Positions 45,351 through 55,761 of a stretch of 64,000 nt of DNA are shown here, in pieces (position 1 is the stretch's first letter; each line of letters starts with the position of its first letter). The stretch is taken from assembly GCA_026936325.1 (NCBI GenBank), contig JAPTHN010000116.1, forward strand, positions 696,898 through 760,897, written 5' to 3'. The notes beneath the pieces were generated by a model. The model saw only the letters and a list, made by a program, of their open reading frames with translations. It did not search any database and was not told the DNA's origin. The position numbers were made by a program, and so were the translations under genes. Origin of the DNA: Platynereis dumerilii (lineage: Eukaryota; Annelida; Polychaeta; Phyllodocida; Nereididae).

Positions 45351-46735
45351 TGTCCACGGGGGCATGGCCCCGTGTCCGCGGGGGCATGTCCCCGTGTCCG
45401 CGGGGGCATGTCCCCATGTCCGCGAAGGCATGTTCCCGGGGGCATGTCCCCATGTCCCGCGGGCATGTCCCCAGGGGTATGTCCCCATGTCCCTGGGGGC
45501 ATGTCCCCGCGGGCATGTCCCCATGTCCTCGGGGGTATGTCCCAATGGCCCCGGAGGTATGTCCCCGGGGGTATGCCCCCATGTCCCCATGTCCCCGGGT
45601 ATGCCCCCATGTCCCCATGTCCCCGGGGTATGTCCCAATGTCCCGGGGTATGTCCCCATGTCCCGGGGGTATGTCCCCATGTATGTCCGCGGGGGCATGC
45701 CCCCATGTCCCCGGGGGCATGTCCCCATGTCCCCGGGGGCATGTCCCCATGTCCCCGGGGGCATGTCCCCATGTCCCCGGGGGGCATGACCCCATGTCCC
45801 CTGGGGCATGTCCCCATGTCCCGGGGGTATGTCCCCATGGCCCCGGGGGCATGTCCCCATGTCCCCGGGGGCATGTCCCCATGTCGCGGGGGCATGTCCC
45901 CATGTCCGCGGGGCATGTCCCCATGTCCGCGGGGGCATGTCCCCATGTCCGCGGGGGCATGTCCCCATGTCCGCGGGGGCATGTCCCCATGTCCGCGGGG
46001 GCATGTCCCCATTTCCGCGGGGGCATGTCCCCATGTCCCCGGGGGCATGTCCCCATGTCCCCGGGGGGCATGACCCCATGTCCCCTGGGGCATGTCCCCA
46101 TGTCCCCTGGGGCATGTCCCCATGTCCCCTGGGGCATGTCCCCATGTCCCCTGGGGCATGTCCCCATGTCCCGGGGGTATGCCCCCATGGCCCCGGGGGC
46201 ATGTCCCCATGTCCCGGGGGCATGTCCCCATGTCCGCGGGGGCATGTCCCCATGTCCGCGGGGGCATGTCCCCATGTCCGCGGGGGCATGTCCCCATTTC
46301 CGCGGGGGCATGTCCCCATGTCCGCGGGGGCATGTCCCCATGTCCGCGGGGGCATGTCCCCATTTCCGCGGGGGCATGTCCCCATTTCCGCGGGGGCATG
46401 TCCCCATGTCCGCGGGGGCATGTCCCCATGTCCCCGGGGGGCATGTCCCCATGTCCCCGGGGGCATGTCCCCATGTCCCCGGGGGCCATGTCCCCATGTC
46501 CCCGGGGGGCATGTCCCCATGTCCCCGGGGGCATGTCCCCATGTCCCAGGGGGCATGTCCCCATGTCCCCGGGGGCATGGCCCCATGTCCCCGGGGGCAT
46601 GTCCCCATGTCCCTGGGGGCATGTCTCCATGTCCCCGGGGGCATGTCTCCATTTCCCCGGGGGCATGTCCCCATGTCCGGGGGGGCATGTCCCCATGTCC
46701 GCGGGGATATGTCCCCATGTCCGCAGGGTGTTTAG
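45350..46735. repeat. GC-rich ~21-bp minisatellite, about 66 units
   Basis: The unit reads GGGGGCATGTCCCCATGTCC plus a variable CGC/CCC step. CCCCATGTCC and CCGCGG make units partly self-complementary, so hairpins are likely. The unit is a multiple of three and stop-free in several frames on each strand, which creates open frames up to 582 codons on both strands at once. Sub-blocks (CGCGGGGG, CCCCGGGG, CCCTGGGG) recur in runs, indicating local unit amplification. Not protein coding. Confidence 0.95.
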
Positions 46736-47170
46736 TAGATATTAAATGGTTGCCCCCTTATTCTTAGTAATAATGGTCGCCCACTCTTTAGTATATATTA
46801 AATGGTTGCCCCCTTATCCTATCTATCTATCTATCTATCTATCTATGTATATCTATCAGCATTGCTTAGTAGATATTAAATGGTTGCCCCCTTGGTTCAT
46901 ACATTCTTAGTAATAATGGTCGCCCCCTCCTTAGTAGATATTAAATGGTCGCCCCTTATCCTATCTATCTATCTATGTATCTATCTATCTATATCTATCA
47001 TCATTGCTTAGTAGATATTAAATGGTTGCCCCTTGGTTCATTCATGCATGTACTTTTGTTATCTTAGCACCTTAGTAGATATTAAATGGTTGCCCACTTA
47101 TTCTTAGGAGATATTAAATGGTCGCCCCCTTATCCTTAGTAGATACCTTATCTATCTATCTATCTATCTA
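46736..47170 (+). repeat. Array of TTAGTAGATATTAAATGGTYGCCCC blocks with (TATC)n
   Basis: The motif AGATATTAAATGGT followed by YGCCCC occurs at least six times, interleaved with (ATCT)n tracts (46819-46850, 46962-46995, 47146-47170). The motif resembles the ends of the MITE at 17102-17375 (GACCATTTAATA), suggesting an amplified transposon end. Confidence 0.75.
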
Positions 47171-47175
47171 TCTTC

Positions 47176-47278
47176 ATCATTGATTGCCATCATTGATTGC
47201 CATCATTGATTGCCATCATTGACTGCCATCATTGACTGCCATCATTGACTGCCATCATTGACTGCCATCATTGATTAC
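47176..47278 (+). repeat. 13-bp tandem repeat CATCATTGAYTGC, about 8 units
   Basis: Direct head-to-tail units with one variable position; no spacers, so not a CRISPR-like array. Confidence 0.9.
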
Positions 47279-48087
47279 CTTTGTCTACGACTCCGCCACA
47301 TAAATCCTCCGACACCCTCCGACACATGAAATCCCGCCATGTGACCGCATAAAAACAGAGATCAGCCTAAAGGCGATCAATAAGAGTTTGGCTGCTTTTG
47401 AGACATCCCCCAGCAGTCAAGCGGTCCAAGCAGGTCTAATCTGGCACAGTGCCAAAAATCACGAAAACAACATTCAGATAGCCAAAATAACAATAAGGTG
47501 GGGTGTTTCACTGAAAAATCATGAATCTCAGAAAGGTATGAAAGACCCCTTGGATCATTCTGGTTTTCAGGGGTTGAGTAAAGAATGTAAAGTTATGTTT
47601 ATATAGCAACTTTCATGATTGTACATTGAGTGTAACTTGTTCTATCCATCCCCAAAAATGTGAGTTAAATGGTACAATACGGGGGTAAAAGCAAAATGAC
47701 CGCGCCAGCGCTGGCGGCGGTCATAATAATGATTAGCAGTCAAAACGGCTACAAACCAAAATGGCTATTGTGGTTTCTTACAATGCCAGAAAGGCTATGC
47801 CAAAACGGCTATGATTATATGTAAAAAACGGCTACAGGTCTATACCAGAATGGTTATACCTCTAGTCCTCTACACCATAGAATGGCTAAAGCATCATACT
47901 ACAATAGTATTGTCAGAACTTTACCTTCAATAGATTGCTATTCTGTTATCAAGAGGCTATATATACTTCTAAGCACTTGTAGTCCTAAATGTTCTGATCA
48001 CAATTGTTATCCTGGAGGTTCACATTTTCAAAGACTGAAATTAAGTGACAGGATTTTATCCAAATGCTAATTGTCAATTTTCACAGG
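47279..48087. other. Spacer, possible right end of a satellite-bearing element
   Basis: 47700-47725 contains CCAGCGCTGGCGGCGGTCAT, the approximate complement of ATGACCGCCGGCGCTG at 44298-44313; see findings. 47740-47870 has repeated AAAACGGCTA/AATGGCTA motifs. No gene. Confidence 0.4.
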
Positions 48088-48569
48088 TAGACCCCGAAGT
48101 CAGTCAGAGTTTTAACTCTGACTTGCTTTGCAAGAACTTCAACTGACTAGTCAGCTAAGTCATTAAACTCTGACTTCACTTGACTTCGACCAACTTCAAC
48201 TGACTAATGTAATTTCATAGGGTAATTTTGTTAAAAATTTTAAACGGTACATCATAACTTCATAAATTTCAGAATTTGTGCACTCGGAAAACTGTGCAGT
48301 ATGCTGATATGTCCGATTTTTAAGGAGGTTTAGTATTTCATAGACTTTACAAAGGCCCTGGAAGAGTGTTATCTGCATGTTTGGCTCTTTATGCTGTTGA
48401 GAACGATACCAAAACCATTTCTGTGAGGTAAAAACTGGCAAAGTTATGCAGCAGTGACTTGACTTTAACTGTCTCAACTCCAGCTTGACTTGACTGAACA
48501 TCAACTTGCTGCTTGGAGAGCTGACTATGACTTCACTAGTCGACTTTATGTAGTTGACTTCGGGGTCTA
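48088..48569. mobile_element. MITE with TAGACCCCGAAGTCA ends and 8-bp target duplication
   Basis: 482 bp starting TAGACCCCGAAGTCA and ending in TGACTTCGGGGTCTA. Perfect target duplication TTCACAGG at 48080-48087 and 48570-48577. The subterminal zones are full of TGACTTCAACTGACT-type repeats in both orientations. 8-bp duplication and TAG end suggest hAT; it is non-coding. Confidence 0.9.
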
Positions 48570-50309
48570 TTCACAGGTCAGATCCATAAACGATAGGTAA
48601 TTGCTATTTATGCATTCAAAGGCAGTCTGATGAGCAACTTCCAATTAATTCCCATCCGTAGCAACTTGGATCTCTGTTTGGCGCCAAAATCATATTGAGG
48701 GAGAGGGGGTAGGAGGAGCCTAATTGCTAGTAATTACACATGCGCAATCAAGGCAATGGCGACAGCGACCACCATACCACGTTGTGAAGAAAACAAGGCT
48801 TAAAAAATGTCTAATTATGCAGTTAATAAGCAGCGTCCACTCAAGAGTACAATGCGTTTGTTTTAGGCCAACCACAGAGAATATCAAGGTATGTTTTCAG
48901 CTCGTTTAGACAATGCTAAACACCTTTGGCAGTGCATTTTGTGACAACTACTTGATATAAACATTCAACAAATTAGAACTGCCTGGCGGTGCCAGGCAGT
49001 TCTTTGGAGTTACTGCATGGCAATACTTGAAAGCTAAACTCCGTTACTGACAGGGAGCCATCTGGTGACAGACATTCCCAAAAGGGGCCAAGCAAATGGA
49101 ACTCAGCATTGCAACTCCCAACTCATCATTCTATACATGTGCGTGCGGTCATGAGGGCCACAAGTCGACTACAACCAGAGAAACGGAAGAAGAAGAAATT
49201 CAGGTCAAGACGTGATTCGGCCAAAGTCGAGGGAAGTGGGGAAAAGGATCACAAATCGAAAGACACTGACGGTTATTTTGCCTTCAATCTTTCATGTGAA
49301 ATGTGATGATGTGAAAACATTAATCGTAGATTGTTGAGCTACAACTCATGTTGTCACGGACAAAAGCAAGTTTTGTAATTTTGAGGGGGATTTTAATCCC
49401 AGTTCACTCTAAACATTTGGTTGTCACTGTGACTAGTTTATGACTACTTTAGGGTAATGGTTGCAAAAATCTGGTGGTGACTTCCTGGAAAATCATTTTG
49501 ACTATTCTATCATAATCAAAATGAATACGTTGATTATGTAAGTGTCCGACAGGTAGTCAATTTTATCCCCATAGGGGGTATCTAGAAGTCATATATCAGC
49601 TTGGAAACAGCAAAATTTGAATCTACGGAAAATTTTACACAAGAATCAACTTTTTGCCTGCTTCTACTAAAAAATTATTTTGGCATCTTAAAATAAGCCT
49701 TTTTTCTGGAAAAGGGACTTGACTATCATGAAACAGTGTTGACGCAGTCAACGACCAGGCAAGGGGCGCCTGGCAAGAAAGGGCAATTTAATTCTTGCGA
49801 TAGATGTTTAATGTGGGGTCAATATTAATCTTTGATATAAACTTTAAAATGTTAATACCTTATAATGTCTTTTCTTTAAAATAAAAAGGGCGTACCTTGT
49901 CCACCTAATCTGTCCCCCCCCCCATGCAAGGCAAATGCAGGAGGGCCAACTTGCCCTCCACCCCTGTTCCTAGTAAAAGAAAAGGAGTTGATAAGCACAA
50001 ATGCAATCAATTATTTGATTAATGGGATTTTCTGAGCGTCCCCACACCACAGGACCACATTGGAAATAAGACTTGTCTTTTATGTGTTATCCTGGCCACC
50101 TTGTGGCAAATCAAATCAAATCAAATCGTTGTGAATGAAGGGTGACTGAGATTTGCAAGCTGATCAAACTATTAGATTTATTTGTAAATACACTTTAAAA
50201 AATTGATAGTTTGGTAAGATGGATGGTCCAGGATGATGCAATGGTCATAAATAGTGCATTTTTGAAGTGTCAGTTGTCAATATAAGCACAAATGCAAGCT
50301 GACCGATTG
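48570..50309. other. Intergenic, mostly featureless
   Basis: Contains a perfect 12-bp stem with 3-base loop at 48976-49002 (GAACTGCCTGGC/GCCAGGCAGTTC). A basic open frame at 49154-49306 (Lys/Arg-rich, 50 codons) has no known relatives that I can name; its start region matches 38835-38870 weakly. Nothing else supported. Confidence 0.4.
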
Positions 50310-50720
50310 CCAAAAAAAGTGCCATACGGCAAAAATAAAGATATCAGGAATCCAGGATACAGTTTGATCATCTAGATCAATAGAGCTAATGACAAGCTTC
50401 ATGTCAAATTTTCCCCATGCAAATCAGAGCATTTTTCAGCATTCTGTCGACCAAGACATCTTGGTCAGCTGCCTTTTTTTTAATAAAAATAATTTCTTGC
50501 CGAGTTTTAGTTAAAAAATAAATAAACGTTTTTAGGCAGTCTAGAAATAAATTAGTTGTGTCTGCCGAAAAAAGTGCCGTATGGCAAAAAATGTAGAAAT
50601 CAGGATACAGTTTGACCATCTAGATCAAAAGGGCTTATAATTAGCTACATGTCCTTTTTTCCGCATTCAAATCATGACTTTTTTGGACATTCTGTCACCC
50701 GTAAGATAGATTTGGATCAG
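50310..50720 (+). repeat. Two ~255-bp tandem units
   Basis: AAAAAAGTGCC.TA.GGCAAAA, GGATACAGTTTGA.CATCTAGA and AATTTTCC..CATGCAAATCA occur twice in the same order. Confidence 0.75.
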
Positions 50721-50847
50721 TGCTGCTTTACAATTTACATGGAGCACCACCTTGTGTTGTAGAAGAGACGGCAGTGCATGACAGCCCAAAGTATTAACAA
50801 ATAGTGTCCAAATAGTTCCTAACCATGAGACACAATTTGGTCACTAT

Positions 50848-51514
50848 TATATTCCTATGGCAATTTTTTTTGCGAGCGCATTCAGCTTGAAAGTTATTTC
50901 TTGGGGTTCTTCTATCATTTTTAAGGCATTCTATTCATTTTTTCTGAATTTCAGAAATTTTCTGTTCATACATTTATATTTTAATATTTTTTGCCCTTTG
51001 TCAATTTCGGCCAAATATTTTTCTTTTTCAATTATCTATTCTATCAAGATTTAAGATAAAGTACACATTATTAAATGGTTCCTGAAGCAGCTTCGAGGCC
51101 TCGGTGAAGGGGGCCCCATGCCCCATACCATGTGGGGCCTCTCGCCCCAAACCCACATATTTTAATTTGACCTCTATATTTTGAGCTAAAATTCAAAAAA
51201 CATGATCCAAATCATATTTATGTGATGGTCATAAAGTGAAGCAATGCAGATATCCATTATACTTTTAAAAATTTCCAAAGTTATTTCTGACAACCACTTT
51301 CAAAGAATTAATCAAAGTTACAAAAACCATGCACCTTTTTTTGTTTCTTTAATTACGACTATGGTTTGGTGCTGAATGCCTTGAAAATTTGTGACGTCAC
51401 CTAAAAATCCTCTAGCTTCAATCCTATCAATCATAAAAAGCACCAAAAATGTAAGATTAGATATAACCCTGGGGGGGCTTCTCACCTAACCCGGGCTTCT
51501 TGCCCCGACCCACT
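50848..51514. mobile_element. Second copy of the TAGAGTAGGTCGGGGC MITE (left end lost)
   Basis: Matches 8960-9626 closely (CCTATGGCAATTTTTTTTGC to CTTGCCCCGACC.ACTCTA). The left ~230 bp is missing. Lies beside paralogous gene copy 2 as the first copy lies beside copy 1. Confidence 0.9.
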
Positions 51515-51923
51515 CTACTCTGAAAATGAGTTGTATAAGCGACTTATACTCCATATATAATTTGTGACTGAATTTTGTTACTTTGTTGTCATTTTTAGGT
51601 GTGTTGTTTGCAGAAGAAGTACTACAACAGGCTGACTTAATCTCCAACATACTGTACCCCATTGTATCAACGCTTAACACGGGTTATATTTACTGGGTTA
51701 AGAGATTTAACCCATGTTAGTGACTCACCGCGATGTATCAATAATTTCCCGGGTTAGTTTCCATGGATGATAACCAGAAAAGTTAACCCACCTTTTTCCT
51801 GTGTTAAAAGTTGTGTTAAGCCTCTTTCTTGACAGAAAATGGGACTGTAAATCGGTAATATTGACCAGAAAGCAAACAAAACACGCTGAAAACATGTAAA
51901 TAGAACATTAGTTGACAACTAGG

Positions 51924-51971
51924 TGACGTCACGGCCGTGACGTCATCTGATGACGTCATCTGATGACGTCA
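51924..51971. promoter_or_regulatory. Cluster of four perfect CRE palindromes TGACGTCA
   Basis: TGACGTCA at 51924-51931, 51938-51945, 51951-51958 and 51964-51971, spaced 13-14 bp start to start. CREs are the classic site of CREB/ATF bZIP factors. Whether it is used here is unknown; it is inside a MITE and no gene start is adjacent. Confidence 0.7.
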
Positions 51972-52532
51972 CATGCTTGTCAGTTCATGAAGGCAGAAGA
52001 AATGGCTCGTCCGAGAAATTTCTGCGGCACAAAATAATTGTTTAAAAATCCAAATTTTTACACAGTGTTATCAACTATATTCTCCAGCTTCGTTGTGAAG
52101 CACGTGAAGATATCTCCGACAGATTTTTTTCGGCGGCTCTCTGAAGTTGGACATTAAAAAAACTGTTTTATCTCCGGTCAGAGGGTCGTGTAATAAAAAC
52201 GGCTGAGTCGAATTTCATGCCGAGTGCAGCGAAGACGCAGCAGGTATCCAGCAAGATGCTGTAAAAATTGTAGATTTGTATCTTCAAAACTGAGTGAGTT
52301 ATTCCATTTTTACTGCAATGGAAATGATTTTTACAAGGCCTTTTTTTTCCTGTGTCAAATGGCGCTGTCATTTTCGTGAAAGCCCCGGGAATCCCCGTCA
52401 AAATTGGGTTAAATGTCCCTCACAACAATAAAAAGATAATCTTAACCACTTTTTTGTTGATACAACACAAGCTTACACAATTTTGTAAAACCGGTTAACT
52501 AACACAGAAAATCACTAACACAGGTTTGAGTT

Positions 52533-53224
52533 CAGGGCTGGATTACTAAATAGGCTGAAAAAGCTGCAGCTTAGGGCACCATGCTAGCAGGGGGCACCAT
52601 GAGCCCTCCAAAATAAAACAACATTATAATGACTGAAATAAAACATTAAAAAAATTCCCCCACCCCTCAGGGTGCCTACCCTCAGGGTGCCCCCACTCCT
52701 CAGGGGGCCCCACCCCTTTCGGGGGCTCTGGCCCTCATCGTGCTTCTAGGATGGTGCCCTCACTCCCGAGCCCTCCAAAAAAATTTCATTATTAAAAAAG
52801 ACAGAAATAAAACGCGAAAAAACTGCCCCCAGGCCCCACACCTCATGGGGCCCCACTCATCGGGGGGGGGGGGGGAGGCACTCATCAGGGGGGCCCTAAC
52901 CCTCAGGGTACCCCAACCCCTGAGCTCTCCAAAACAAATTCATTAAAATGATGGAAATAAAACATGAAAAAAATTGCCCCACCCTCGAATGTAAAATTTG
53001 TAAATTAAAAATAAAATCTCTTTGGGGTAAAGTATGGGTACGGACTACCGTACAGTTGCCATTGGGAAAAAGCCGCCCTGATCCTGAGGCCCCGCCCAGC
53101 TCAAGTTGAGCACCTGCGAAAATCAGGTTTTATTTGGAAATTTATAACGTATTTTGGAAGGGGTGGGGGGGGGTACCAACTCGGCCGGCAGCTTAGGGCA
53201 CCATAAAGGGTTAATCCGGCCCTG
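52533..53224. mobile_element. hAT-type MITE with perfect 8-bp target duplication (copy B)
   Basis: 692 bp, inverse orientation to 42333-43043 and highly similar. Starts CAGGGCTGGATTACTAAAT and ends TTAATCCGGCCCTG. Target duplication TTTGAGTT at 52525-52532 and 53225-53232. Length differences are mostly in G/C runs, so both copies are fairly young. Confidence 0.93.
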
Positions 53225-53252
53225 TTTGAGTTAACCCACTCGTTGATACAAT

Positions 53253-53604
53253 CCGCTACAGTGGTATAACTAACAAATCTGTTGGTTATACCGTGGAAAA
53301 AGACAATAGAAAACTGTCTTGGTGGAGTATAATCCTATTTAGCCTCCTGTTTACTGCAGCAGGATGCTTCAAAACATGGTTTGCCTCCATCTGCACAAAT
53401 TTCCATGGGCTTCAAAAATGATTTAAATCCTTCAAATTCCATAGCATCATTCACAGTAGTCACTTCCTATTGAAGCATGTCTGCAAGATTGGTTGAGCAG
53501 TGAGGTCCAGCAATACTGGTTTGCAAATCATAGCAGGTGTGATATTTATTCTACTCACTGATCATCTTAACTGTAGTTTAATTTGGAAAGCTTTCATACA
53601 TGTA
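53253..53604. other. Spacer right of the nested MITEs
   Basis: No recognised feature. Confidence 0.35.
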
Positions 53605-54145
53605 TATCCTAACACTGAGAAAGCAGCACAACGACGGTTTAAACAAGACTTTAAGCAGGAATAAACATAACTGTAACACAAATTGCATTTGAGATGATTG
53701 TATTATTAATGGCAATGGATAAATAATGTTGTAATCCTGCGTAGTTTGCTAAACAATGTAAAATTTGTTCATAGTTTTGTGTGAAAGACTGAACAAGTAA
53801 AGCACTTTTAAGGTAGCTCGAAAGTCGATACTCATGAAAATGTGTTAGATGTCGGACCTGCAATGGCAACTTTTTCGGCATTTTAAGAGAACAACATTTT
53901 TCAACAATTTACAGAAAAATCTCTGTTATTAGTGACTTATTACAGATTATTATAAACTTTGAAAGTCCCTTTTTTCTCAGCGGTCAAATGATTATTCATT
54001 ATAAACTCTTGTCGCTCACATGTCAGTGTCGATTCAAACACTACAAAGCCCTCTTATTGCGAAAACTTCAGCCTCTTGGAAGTCTGAAATAGGAAAGCAT
54101 TAACTTTGATTTATTTCCATAGTTACAGGCAATAATGCAAACCCT
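53605..54145. repeat. Segmental duplication, downstream flank (copy 2)
   Basis: Counterpart of 9885-10720 in the same order, somewhat shorter through small deletions (the block at 10260-10430 is missing). Confidence 0.8.
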
Positions 54146-54149
54146 TTTA

Positions 54150-54925
54150 TTCTAGCTGATATTTTACCAAATTTATTTTTTTGGCCAAAATCCAATTAGG
54201 CCTAATGGTATTTATGCTATGGTCAATGAGCATAATAGTACCAAACGTCCATTTTAACCATATCCTGTCTTTCTCTCTTCCGTTTTATACAATTTTAGAA
54301 TTTGCAAAAACAATGAAATTTACTTTCAACTGACAACCAAAAGGATCATGTTATTTTAAAGCCTGCCTAATAGCCGACCAAAAGCCGAAAAAAACACTTC
54401 AACAAAATTATTTCAGAGCTATCTAAAACATCTCGCGATACTGTAAATTCAGTTTTGGGATTTTAGTGATTGTCGCCTTCACTTTTAAAATTTGGCCTTC
54501 AGTGCAATAAAAAAAAATTTCTAATCCATATTTTGCCTTGAATTTTTTTTGCTAGCACCTCTGAGATAGGTTGGAAACATCTTAGAAAAATTTCACAAAT
54601 TTAGCACAATTCAGATGGCAAAAACTCAATCATTTTCTTCACAGTGTTTCAAAATTGGCTAATTGCAAAATTTCAAAGTTTTGTGTAAAATTTAAAAAAT
54701 ATAGTTGATGAAGTGATTTTCTTTTGGTCGGTTATTAGGCAGGCTTTTAAATGGCATCATCCTTTTGTTTGTAAGTTGAAGATAACTTCTCTTTTTTTTT
54801 GGAAATTTGATAAAATAGACCACAGAAACACAGGAAAGGATCCCAGATTAATGATTTTTGGTACAATTATGCTTGTTGACAATACCATCAATACCATCAA
54901 TTGATTTTGGCAACAAAAAAAAGAT
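54150..54925. mobile_element. Foldback element with arms of about 250 bp
   Basis: The left arm (54165-54430) and right arm (54690-54920) are imperfect complements over most of their length. Paired blocks include CCTGCCTAATAGCCGACCAA, GAGCATAATAGTACCAAA and GGTATTTATGCTATGGTCAA. The centre is AT-rich and non-coding. It starts exactly where similarity to copy 1 ends. Confidence 0.8.
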
Positions 54926-55592
54926 CTAAAATCAAGTGTTGCATTTCATTTGCTGAAAAAGACTGACAAGGAATGAAGAGATGAAGGAGAATACAAAGTG
55001 GGAGAGCTAGTTTATAACAATCACACCTTGAACAGAACAAAGCATATATGTAAAAATAGACCCAGGAAAGGGCTTTGGAGAAAGCGAGAAAGAAGGTGCG
55101 AACGAAGGAAATCTGCGAAGACAGAAAGAACATGAGCGAAACCTTCAAAATACATGAGACATACATGTGGCCTGTAAACGTAGGCCGAGCAGCAGTGAAC
55201 CCAAATGGTTGTCCACAATTCAACGTACCTTAGTGGTACTAGGCCCTCAATAATGCTTCACAAAGTATCTCTTATGTGTTTGCTTGACATTGTGGTAACC
55301 TTTATCATTGTAATTGATGAAGGCAAAAAACAGCCTGCCATATGTTGATTTTTTTTTTGGTGGAAATTGGAAATAGTTTGTATATTGTAAATATGGTCAA
55401 TAAATACTTGCTACTAAATTTCGCAAGCCCTATAGAGCCTAGAAATTGCCGAGAATTTATATGAAATTGCAAAACTCCACACTTTTGCAGAATCCTGTAT
55501 ACAGTGTATGTGTAATTTACGCCGTCAGATTGTTACCCTATATTATGTACTTCACATAAGAGAGAATGAAAATATTAGTGGTTGCACTAATG
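54926..55592. other. Copy 2 downstream region
   Basis: 55370-55590 matches 12880-13070 and is probably the 3' UTR of copy 2. 54926-55360 shows nothing. Confidence 0.5.
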
Positions 55593-55761
55593 TCACTTAC
55601 ACATTTCCTGCTTCAGAGTTGTGCCGTCGCTGTAGAGAAGGGCAGGGTATGCTTTATTTTGCGTCACAGGACAGCCGTCAGCCTGGGTCACGATGCTAAG
55701 GTACCCTCTATTCCACACACATCCATCCGCTTTTAGAATAAAGAATCTTTTGTAGTTGCGC
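55593..55761 (-). CDS. Copy 2 exon 5 (terminal)
   Basis: Acceptor TTTTTCTACAG; 169 bases to TGA, ending EMCK. Four Cys residues aligned with copy 1. Confidence 0.82.

Larger units (their letters stand above)
51661..53252. mobile_element. MITE with ATTGTATCAACG ends, host of a nested hAT MITE
   Basis: Ends ATTGTATCAACG and CGTTGATACAAT. TTGTATCAAC-type motifs recur inside (52456-52466), with many GGGTTAA/TTAACCC boxes as subterminal repeats. Without the nested 692-bp hAT MITE and its duplication it would be about 0.9 kb. Also carries a CRE cluster. No counterpart in copy 1. No clear target duplication. Confidence 0.65.

Noticed and set aside
44970-46767. Very long open frames on both strands (up to 582 codons) rich in Gly/Pro/Cys/Met-His
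   Set aside because: They are translations of a ~21-bp tandem repeat that is stop-free in several frames; no strand or frame is favoured and there is no start context or splice structure.
47176-47278. Short regular direct repeats resembling a CRISPR array
   Set aside because: 13-bp units are directly contiguous with no spacers, and the sequence is clearly animal.
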